Source: CAZMNY01 sp964567745
GTDB lineage: Bacteria > Planctomycetota > Planctomycetia > Pirellulales > Pirellulaceae
DNA: 64,000 bases
Reading direction: 5' to 3'
NCBI GenBank assembly: GCA_964567745.1
Contig: CAZMNY010000001.1
Location: 186,001-250,000, forward strand
The translations under genes were made by a program, and so were the position numbers. The notes below the pieces were generated by a model. The model was given only the letters and a program-made list of their open reading frames with translations, was not told where the DNA came from and did not search any database. Numbering within the stretch: position 1 is the stretch's first letter; each line of letters opens with the position of its first letter. Below, one piece after another: positions 57,794 to 64,000 of this stretch.

Positions 57794-58753
57794 ATGGGTT
57801 TCCTGCATGGCAAGAGCGTGCTGGTGACTGGCGGAGCCGGATTCCTCGGCAGCCAAGTTTGCGCTGCACTTCAGGCTTTTGGGCCAAACGAAATTCAAGC
57901 GCCTCGAAGCGTTGAGTATGACCTGCGAGAGCGTGGGCAGATCACCTCGATGCTCGCCGATTTGCGGCCCGATGTCGTCATTCACTTGGCGGCGGTTGTT
58001 GGCGGAATCGGCGCCAATCGCGAAAACCCCGGTCGCTATTTCTATGAAAACGCGATCATGGGCATCGAGCTGATTGAGCAGTGCCGACTTGCCCAAGTCG
58101 AAAAGACCGTCGTCATTGGCTCCATCTGCGCCTATCCAAAACACACACCGACGCCCTTTCGCGAATGCGACCTGTGGAATGGTTACCCCGAGGAGACCAA
58201 CGCGCCCTACGGGCTAGCCAAGAAGATGTTGCTTGTTCAGTCGCAAGCCTACCGGCAACAGTACGGCATGAATGCGATCAACCTGCTGCCTGTCAATCTC
58301 TACGGCCCCCACGACAATTTCGAAACAAGCTCGAGCCACGTGATACCCGCGCTGATTCGCAAGGTAGTTGAAGCTCAGGAAGTTGACGCGAAGAGCATTC
58401 CCGTCTGGGGCACTGGTTCGGCTTCTCGCGAATTCCTTTTTGTGCGAGACGCCGCAAAGGGGATCGCGATGGCTACGGAGACCTACAACGGCGGCGGGCC
58501 AGTGAATCTTGGCAGCGGGTATGAAATCACGATCCGTGAGCTGGCTGAGTTGATTTGCGAGTTGGCTGGGTACCAGGGCAAGCTGGCCTGGGAGCCCTTC
58601 AAGCCCGATGGCCAGCCGAGACGACGCCTCGACACTTCCCGCGCGACGGAAGCCTTTGGTTTTCGCGCAGAGACCGACTTTCGCTCCGGACTGGCCGAGA
58701 CCATCCAGTGGTATCGCGATTCCAGAGCCAATCAACCAATTCGGGCGGCATGA
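57794..58753 (+). CDS. fcl: GDP-L-fucose synthase
   Basis: 319 residues from the ATG at 57794, with GGAGAG upstream. Short-chain dehydrogenase fold: NADP site VTGGAGFLGSQV, catalytic YGLAKKM (Tyr-x-x-x-Lys), with VIGSICAYPKHTPTPF before it and NLYGPHDNFE after it. Epimerises and reduces GDP-4-keto-6-deoxymannose to GDP-fucose. gmd, which makes that substrate, is directly downstream, so the two form one pathway. Confidence 0.95.
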   Translation: MGFLHGKSVLVTGGAGFLGSQVCAALQAFGPNEIQAPRSVEYDLRERGQITSMLADLRPDVVIHLAAVVGGIGANRENPGRYFYENAIMGIELIEQCRLAQVEKTVVIGSICAYPKHTPTPFRECDLWNGYPEETNAPYGLAKKMLLVQSQAYRQQYGMNAINLLPVNLYGPHDNFETSSSHVIPALIRKVVEAQEVDAKSIPVWGTGSASREFLFVRDAAKGIAMATETYNGGGPVNLGSGYEITIRELAELICELAGYQGKLAWEPFKPDGQPRRRLDTSRATEAFGFRAETDFRSGLAETIQWYRDSRANQPIRAA

Positions 58754-58812
58754 CGCGACACTACCGCGCGCCGCGACTTCGACCCAATGACCTACAAGTG
58801 GAATCAAGAGAC

Positions 58813-59871
58813 ATGTCAAATACGATCGACACACGAACGAACAATTCTCCAAAGCGAGCGCTGATCACCGGCATCACTGGTCAGGATGGATCCTATCTGG
58901 CCGAACTGCTCCTCGAGAAAGGCTACGAAGTCCACGGGCTTGTCCGCCGAGCGAGCACATTCAACACGTCGCGAATCGACCACATTTACGAAGACCCGCA
59001 CGATCATCCTCGACTCGTGTTGCATCATGGCGATCTGACCGACGGATCGAGTATCACTAATCTCGTCTTGGAGATTGAACCCGACGAGATCTACAACCTC
59101 GCGGCGCAGAGTCATGTTCGAGTCTCATTCGATCAGCCGATTTACACCGTCGACGTTGCGGCGCTCGGCGCCCTGCGAATCCTCGACGCCGCAAGGCAAT
59201 TGAACCGGCACAAAGAGGTTCGTGTTTACCAGGCTTCATCGAGCGAAATGTTCGGGAAGGTCGTGGAAACGCCGCAAACGGAAGCGACTCCGTTTCGGCC
59301 GTGCAGTCCGTACGCGTGTGCAAAAGTTTACGCTCACTATCAAACGATCAATCACCGCGAATCGTACGACATGTTCGCTTGCTGCGGGATTCTCTTCAAT
59401 CACGAGTCGCCTCGTCGCGGAGAGACGTTTGTCACTCGAAAAATCACACAAGCGGCCGCCCGCATTCGAGAGGGCCTGCAAGAGAAACTCTTTCTCGGCA
59501 ACTTGGACGCCAAGCGTGACTGGGGCTACGCAAAGGACTACGTCGAGGCGATGTGGTTGATGTTGCAACAAGACACGCCCGATGACTACGTCATTGCCAC
59601 CGGTGAAACTCATACAGTGCGAGAGTTCCTCGAATACGTTTTCGCCCATGTGGGTCTCTCGCCCGAGCCGTATGTCGAGATCGACCCCCGATATTTCCGA
59701 CCGGCTGAGGTCCAGTTGCTGCTGGGAGATCCAGCCAAGGCAAAAGAGCAACTTGGTTGGTCGCCTGAGACGACGTTCCGCGGGCTTGCGGAATTAATGA
59801 CGGATGCCGATTGGGCCGAAGCGAAAGCCGAGTCGGCTCGGCCTGGGGCGACGACGCGTCGAGCGGCCTAG
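58813..59871 (+). CDS. gmd: GDP-mannose 4,6-dehydratase
   Basis: 352 residues from the ATG at 58813; an in-frame ATG at 58750 overlaps the fcl stop and would add 21 non-conserved residues. NADP site ITGITGQDGSYLAELLLEKGY, active-site region YQASSSEMFG and YACAKVYAH, where the expected Tyr-x-x-x-Lys is Y-A-C-A-K. FNHESPRRGETFVTRKI is also typical. Makes GDP-4-keto-6-deoxymannose, the substrate of Fcl. Confidence 0.96.
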   Translation: MSNTIDTRTNNSPKRALITGITGQDGSYLAELLLEKGYEVHGLVRRASTFNTSRIDHIYEDPHDHPRLVLHHGDLTDGSSITNLVLEIEPDEIYNLAAQSHVRVSFDQPIYTVDVAALGALRILDAARQLNRHKEVRVYQASSSEMFGKVVETPQTEATPFRPCSPYACAKVYAHYQTINHRESYDMFACCGILFNHESPRRGETFVTRKITQAAARIREGLQEKLFLGNLDAKRDWGYAKDYVEAMWLMLQQDTPDDYVIATGETHTVREFLEYVFAHVGLSPEPYVEIDPRYFRPAEVQLLLGDPAKAKEQLGWSPETTFRGLAELMTDADWAEAKAESARPGATTRRAA

Positions 59872-59924
59872 CGTTCAACCGCGCAAGAGAATTGCTGCGT
59901 TACAACAGCGAGTGACAACTGCGA

Positions 59925-60125
59925 TTAGCCGTGGCTGTCGAAGTGCTGGCCTGCGCCCGGCGCCTTGCCAATCTGAGCTGCTTGCTCGACTAACGCCACT
60001 GCGGCTTCACCCTGTTGCTCGACGGCGTCCAGAGTTTTGGACGCGACGGCCATTGCGATGTCTTGGTTTTGGGCAAACTGCTTTGCGTCAAGTAATTGTT
60101 GAGCCGCTTGGGGGATTGCCGACAT
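59925..60125 (-). CDS. YjfB-like putative motility peptide
   Basis: 66 residues. The segment QDIAMAVASKTLDAVEQQGEAAVALVEQA fits the short helical YjfB/putative-motility pattern (repeated Ala, a Lys-x-x-L-D core, then Gln-Gly and a second helix). The match is by eye on a small protein, so it is tentative. It lies alone in the space between gmd and ilvD; no flagellar genes are in view. Confidence 0.5.
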   Translation of the reverse strand: MSAIPQAAQQLLDAKQFAQNQDIAMAVASKTLDAVEQQGEAAVALVEQAAQIGKAPGAGQHFDSHG

Positions 60126-60609
60126 GTTCGTTCGTCCTCGATGTCATGCGAGTCCTATGTGCAAGCCTATCTCGTTGTCGGCTACCGGTTCGGTTTGGGT
60201 CTAGCTCGGGCCTAGGTTGCGCGACAACAAGTGGCGGCCCGCGAACGATTGTGCCGGTTGTATCGATCGTCCCGCAGCAGTCGAGCCCGCCTGCGCGACA
60301 CACGAAACAACGTCGTCCATCGGCCGTTGCAGCTGGGCTTCGCCATGAGTCGGGCCCTTGTGCCGAGCTCCAACAGTTGAGCTCCGGCGAGCCCAGCTAC
60401 GGTGCTTTGCAGGTCCTGTTGCTGATGCGAGTCGCGACGCACTCGACTTTGTCCATGCTTGGGCCCCTCAACTCGGCATCCCTTCGCAGGTACAATGCAG
60501 TCTTCGCGACACTGGCCAGCGTAGGTTGTTGGGTCGAGCGAAACGCGAATCACGAGACGTGGCAACGTCTGACACGAGACGCTTTGGGATACGATTGGGA
60601 GCGAGCAGA
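60126..60609. other. 484-bp stretch upstream of ilvD
   Basis: Includes a hairpin near 60365-60384 built on two GAGCTC sites, and a TACAAT hexamer near 60491 without a good -35 partner. A T-box or leucine-leader attenuator was looked for but no run of branched-chain codons or T-box consensus was found. Confidence 0.35.
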
Positions 60610-62286
60610 ATGGCCGAGTTGAACAAATATAGTCGGCGGATCACACAGGAAAAAAGCCAGGGCGCGTCTCAGGCCATGCTGTATGGCACGGGTATGAGCG
60701 AAGCCGACATGCAGAAGGCGCAGGTCGGAATCGCCAGCGTTTGGTACGACGGCAACACCTGCAACATGCATCTGAATGACTTGGCTTCGCGAGTCAAAGA
60801 GGGTGTGCAGGCGGCCGATTTGGTTGGGATGCGGTTCAATACGATCGGCGTCAGCGACGGAATCTCGATGGGCACGGACGGGATGAGCTATTCGCTTCTG
60901 TCGCGCGATCTGATTGCTGATTCGATTGAGACGATCATGTCGGCCCAATGGTACGACGGGCTGATCGCGCTTCCCGGATGCGACAAGAACATGCCGGGTT
61001 GCGTGATGGCGATGGGGCGACTAAACCGTCCGGCGTTAATGGTGTACGGCGGGACAATCAAGCCGGGCGAATTGAATGGCCAGAAGCTCGATATCGTCTC
61101 GGCCTTTCAGTGTTACGGTCAATTCCTCGCGGGCGAAATCGACGAAGAAACGCGAGCAGCGATTGTACGTCGTTCGTGTCCTGGCGCCGGGGCTTGCGGC
61201 GGCATGTATACCGCAAACACGATGGCGAGTGCGATCGAAGCGATGGGGATGTCGCTCCCCTACAGCTCGTCGATTCCAGCAGAGGAGTCAGAGAAGACGG
61301 ACGAATGTACGCGGGCCGGGCAAGCGATCCGCAACCTGCTCGAACTCGATCTCAAACCTCGCGACATCATGACGCGAGAGGCGTTCCGCAACGCAATGGT
61401 TGTGGTCATGGCCGTGGGCGGTTCGACGAACGCCGTCTTGCACTTGATCGCGATTGCTCGAAGCGTCGGGATTCAACTGGCCGTCGACGACTTTCAAGAG
61501 ATCAGCGACAAGACTCCATTTCTTGCCGACCTGAAGCCGAGCGGCCAATATGTGCAGGAGGACCTACATCATGTCGGCGGCACGCCAGGGGTAATGAAAT
61601 ACCTGCTCGAGAACGGCATGCTCAACGGCGACTGCATGACGGTGACCGGGAAAACGATCGGCGACAACTTAGCCGACGTCAAACCGCTTGAGGCGGACCA
61701 AGACATCGTGCGGCCGCTCGATGACCCGATCAAGCCAACCGGGCACATTCAAATCCTGAAGGGAAATCTCTCACCCGATGGAGCGGTCGCGAAAATCACC
61801 GGTAAGGAAGGACTCGTCTTCACCGGTAGCGCCAATGTCTTCGATTCGGAAGAGGACATGTTGGCAGCGCTGGAAAATAACAAGATCCAGAAGGGCGATG
61901 TCATTATCATTCGCTACGAAGGCCCCAAAGGCGGACCCGGCATGCCGGAGATGCTGACGCCGACATCAGCCATTATGGGTGCCGGGTTGGGCAACGACGT
62001 CGCTTTGCTTACCGACGGTCGGTTTTCGGGCGGGTCGCATGGATTCATTGTCGGCCACATCACGCCGGAAGCTCAGGAAGGCGGCCCAATCGGGCTCGTT
62101 CAAACAGGCGATCGGATAACGATTGACGCCGAGAATCACCGCATTGACATGGACGTCAGCGATGAAGAGCTCGCTAGTCGCCGAGCCTCTTGGGCGGCTC
62201 CGCCGTACAAAGCCACGCGGGGCGTGCTGTACAAGTACATCAAGTCCGTCAAGACGGCCGCCGAAGGATGCGTCACCGACGAATAA
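60610..62286 (+). CDS. ilvD: Dihydroxy-acid dehydratase
   Basis: 558 residues, the usual length, from an ATG with GGGAG upstream. Makes 2-keto acids in valine, isoleucine and leucine synthesis. Iron-sulfur cysteines: GNTCNMHL, GCDKNMPGC and CPGAGACGGMYTANTM. The conserved substrate region GPKGGPGMPEML and GRFSGGSHGFIVGHITPEA are present. The C-terminal RRASW is typical. The other ilv genes are not in the window. Confidence 0.97.
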   Translation: MAELNKYSRRITQEKSQGASQAMLYGTGMSEADMQKAQVGIASVWYDGNTCNMHLNDLASRVKEGVQAADLVGMRFNTIGVSDGISMGTDGMSYSLLSRDLIADSIETIMSAQWYDGLIALPGCDKNMPGCVMAMGRLNRPALMVYGGTIKPGELNGQKLDIVSAFQCYGQFLAGEIDEETRAAIVRRSCPGAGACGGMYTANTMASAIEAMGMSLPYSSSIPAEESEKTDECTRAGQAIRNLLELDLKPRDIMTREAFRNAMVVVMAVGGSTNAVLHLIAIARSVGIQLAVDDFQEISDKTPFLADLKPSGQYVQEDLHHVGGTPGVMKYLLENGMLNGDCMTVTGKTIGDNLADVKPLEADQDIVRPLDDPIKPTGHIQILKGNLSPDGAVAKITGKEGLVFTGSANVFDSEEDMLAALENNKIQKGDVIIIRYEGPKGGPGMPEMLTPTSAIMGAGLGNDVALLTDGRFSGGSHGFIVGHITPEAQEGGPIGLVQTGDRITIDAENHRIDMDVSDEELASRRASWAAPPYKATRGVLYKYIKSVKTAAEGCVTDE

Positions 62287-62336
62287 GCTCAGCGCAGTGA
62301 ATAGCAGCAAACTCAAGCTAGGATCGTAGACCGAAC

Positions 62337-62822
62337 ATGACCACACTAGAAACGTTTTTCCAGCAGTTCAGATTCAACCGCGGACGAACTTTGGCGACAC
62401 TCGACCAGGCGGACGAAGCCGGCGCGCTGATGTGGAGACCCGGCGAAGGGCGAGCTCATATCGCATGGCAAATCGCACACGTTGGGATCACTGAGGACAT
62501 TTTCTCAACAGAACGACTCGCCAAAGACAAGACGCCAAAACACGCCAACCTTTGGGATCGTTTTCGAGGCGGAAGTACGCCTGACGATGAGCCGATTTCG
62601 AGCGACGAGATCAAGGCGATTCTGAGCGACGGACGCGACAACCTGCTCGACACCCTCGCGCGATTTAACGAAGACAATTTGAACGATGTGATGTGGGTGC
62701 GCCCGGAGTCGAACCGTGAGTTGACGCTGCTCACCATTCTCCAAATCATTAACTGGCATGAGGCTCATCATCAGGGTCAAGCACACCTCACGTTGAACCT
62801 CTACAAAGCGGCCGCCGGATAG
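62337..62822 (+). CDS. DinB-family putative metal-dependent protein
   Basis: 161 residues, four-helix bundle type. The three histidines expected at the metal site are in HIAWQIAHVG and in INWHEAHHQGQAHL. DinB members include DNA-damage-inducible proteins and thiol transferases; a specific substrate cannot be given. It lies 50 bp after ilvD on the same strand. Confidence 0.85.
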   Translation: MTTLETFFQQFRFNRGRTLATLDQADEAGALMWRPGEGRAHIAWQIAHVGITEDIFSTERLAKDKTPKHANLWDRFRGGSTPDDEPISSDEIKAILSDGRDNLLDTLARFNEDNLNDVMWVRPESNRELTLLTILQIINWHEAHHQGQAHLTLNLYKAAAG

Positions 62823-62903
62823 TCACCCGCGAAGAATCCGCATTCGCGAGCTGGATTGGTGGCTTCGCAACGGATAACTGACTGAACAGTACGAGAGACG
62901 TCC

Positions 62904-63515
62904 ATGTCGCGATGCGGAATCGAGTTCGTCTATTTTGACTTGGGCAACGTCCTGCTCGCATTCGACCACGGCATTGCCAACCGCGAGATCGCGAAACTCG
63001 TCGGGGCCAGTGAGGTGGCGGTTAATCAGGCTATTTTTGAGTCGGGGCTTCAAGACCGATACGAATGCGGCCAACTCGCGTGTGACGAGTTTCACGAGCG
63101 TTGTGTCACGCAAATCGGGGAATGCGATCGAGACGCATTCTTGCACGCCCTTTCCAACATCTTCAGTCGTATCGATGCGGTTTGGTCACTCGTCGAACGA
63201 CTTCGCGCAGCGAATGTGCGGATCGGAATCTTGTCGAACACGTGCCTGGCCCATTGGTGTTTTGTCACCGAGCACTTTCAGGCGCCGCGACCATTCGAAG
63301 TCTTGGCCTTGAGCTATGAGATTGGCGTCATGAAACCGGGCGCCGAGATCTATCATCGAGCGGCTCAACTCGCATCCGTACCGGCCGAGGCGATCTTCTT
63401 TGCGGACGATCGGCTGGACAACGTGCATGCCGCAAGAGAAGCCGGCTTCGACGCGGTGCAGTTCCTTGACGCCGCTCAACTAGAATCGCAACTTGTCGAG
63501 CGCGGCCTGCTTTGA
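62904..63515 (+). CDS. HAD-superfamily phosphatase
   Basis: 203 residues. Motif I reads YFDLGNVLLAFD, the variant used by YihX-like HAD-IA phosphatases. Motif II (the Ser/Thr) is ILSNTCLAHW. Motif III/IV has MKPGAEIYHRA and FFADDRLDNVHAARE. Probably hydrolyses a small phosphorylated metabolite such as a sugar phosphate; the substrate is unassigned. The last plus-strand gene before the window edge. Confidence 0.92.
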   Translation: MSRCGIEFVYFDLGNVLLAFDHGIANREIAKLVGASEVAVNQAIFESGLQDRYECGQLACDEFHERCVTQIGECDRDAFLHALSNIFSRIDAVWSLVERLRAANVRIGILSNTCLAHWCFVTEHFQAPRPFEVLALSYEIGVMKPGAEIYHRAAQLASVPAEAIFFADDRLDNVHAAREAGFDAVQFLDAAQLESQLVERGLL

Positions 63516-63545
63516 AATTGTTCGAAGCGCAAGTCGTTCGGTGAT

Positions 63546-63582
63546 TCGTTTAACCCCGTTTAACCCGCCGCCGCAGGCAAGG
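63546..63582. repeat. 37-bp interspersed repeat, copy 2
   Basis: Differs at one base from the copy at 28107-28143. It contains two tandem GTTTAACCC-type units followed by CGCCGCAGGCAAGG. It sits just after the HAD gene, next to a short hairpin. Confidence 0.85.
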
Positions 63583-63602
63583 GGTGCTTCCAAGCAACCA
63601 AA

Positions 63603-63621
63603 CTGCGGCTGGAAGCCGCAG
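63603..63621. terminator. Hairpin between convergent genes
   Basis: CTGCGGCT (63603-63610) pairs with AGCCGCAG (63614-63621) with a 3-nt loop. It lies between the HAD gene and the minus-strand FGE gene. With the repeat beside it, it may be part of a larger palindromic repeat rather than a plain terminator. Confidence 0.5.
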
Positions 63622-63634
63622 CCAAACGTTCCCT

Positions 63635-64000
63635 TTACTGCTGAATCTTCTTGATTGCTTCGAGCAACTTCGGGTCAGCGATCCCGAGCGCGCCTCGGCC
63701 CTCTTCGACGCGTGCGTCGACATCGTCTCGAATCGCATCGTCGTCGATTTCCCAGAATCTCGCCACTTCTTCGCGAGGCGCCTCGTTGAGCGGGCGAAGC
63801 AAGCGGAAGCCAACGCCGCGAGCTCGCTCGCTGGTAAACCACCAAGGACTCAGCGGAATGTTGGGATCCTCTTCCTTCCACATTTCATCGTCCGAACCGA
63901 GGCGGGCGGCGCTACGGCAGAGCAGGGCGTCTTCGCTGTACGCTCCGCCTTTGACAACTCGAGGATACGCTTTCGTCGGCCACCTAATGGCTTGCGCTGC
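63635..64000 (-). CDS. Formylglycine-generating-enzyme family protein, C-terminal part
   Basis: Only the C-terminal 121 residues are in the window; the 5' end lies beyond 64000. The pattern YPRVVKGGAYSEDALLCRSAARLGS followed by a late GVGFRLLRP is the end of the FGE-sulfatase (SUMF1-like) fold (described here in two short pieces). Such proteins activate sulfatases, of which planctomycetes have many, or are non-catalytic relatives. The final about 45 residues are a charged helical tail not typical of the core. Confidence 0.85.
   Translation of the reverse strand, partial: AAQAIRWPTKAYPRVVKGGAYSEDALLCRSAARLGSDDEMWKEEDPNIPLSPWWFTSERARGVGFRLLRPLNEAPREEVARFWEIDDDAIRDDVDARVEEGRGALGIADPKLLEAIKKIQQ

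Noticed and set aside
60126..60609. Leader peptide or T-box control of ilvD
   Set aside because: No run of Leu/Ile/Val codons in a short frame and no T-box consensus (such as TGGGTGG) was found.

Overview
The window looks like a chromosomal piece of a planctomycete, probably near the Pirellulales. Signs of this are the MoxR/DUF58/BatA/VWA gene block with giant coiled-coil partners, DUF1570 and DUF3179 proteins, an NPCBM-domain protein, a sulfatase-modifying (FGE) gene, many GTG and TTG starts, and short interspersed repeats. Taxonomy is inferred from gene content only. No tRNA, rRNA, CRISPR array, prophage or complete insertion sequence was recognised.

Layout. (1) 1-11875: a respiratory locus with a diheme cytochrome c (5' end outside the window), an A2-type heme-copper oxidase (coxB, coxA, coxC, subunit IV), heme A synthesis (ctaA, ctaB), an ABC-2 exporter, a Sco copper chaperone, a DUF420 protein and two very small membrane proteins. 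(2) 11944-29329: a PQQ-type beta-propeller, a MoxR-DUF58-BatA-VWA block with a 1198-residue coiled-coil protein, then secreted proteins (alpha/alpha toroid, NPCBM, a CxxCH heme-motif protein). (3) 29357-34966, minus strand: ggt, larB, nnrD, ribF and an NrnA-like DHH phosphoesterase. (4) 35163-36404: a DUF3179 gene interrupted by one in-frame TGA. (5) 36744-44821: rpsO, pnp, a sensorless histidine kinase, a CBS protein, a sigma-54 response regulator and mutL. (6) 45015-48879: an aroD-aroE fusion, aroK, a prepilin-peptidase-like protein and a small unknown. (7) 49105-56305: an OmpA-like lipoprotein, a sugar kinase, two secreted proteins and a frameshifted ada. (8) 56357-64000: fcl and gmd (GDP-fucose synthesis) with an unknown neighbour, a YjfB-like peptide, ilvD, DinB, a HAD phosphatase and the 3' end of an FGE gene.

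The most interesting signal is at 35673. The TGA replaces the first cysteine of the conserved CxxC motif of DUF3179 and the frame continues for 243 sense codons of family-consistent sequence. Right after it lies a two-part hairpin whose apical loop reads GGUCU, starting 20 nt past the UGA, as expected of a bacterial SECIS element. I read this gene as a candidate selenoprotein (UxxC) not known to me. No selA, selB, selC or selD gene is present here, so this rests on the rest of the genome.

Other points worth checking are a roughly 260-residue coiled-coil insertion inside cytochrome oxidase subunit III, two adjacent 108-bp elements with inverted ends, a 37-bp repeat present twice, and an ada gene with three frameshifts.
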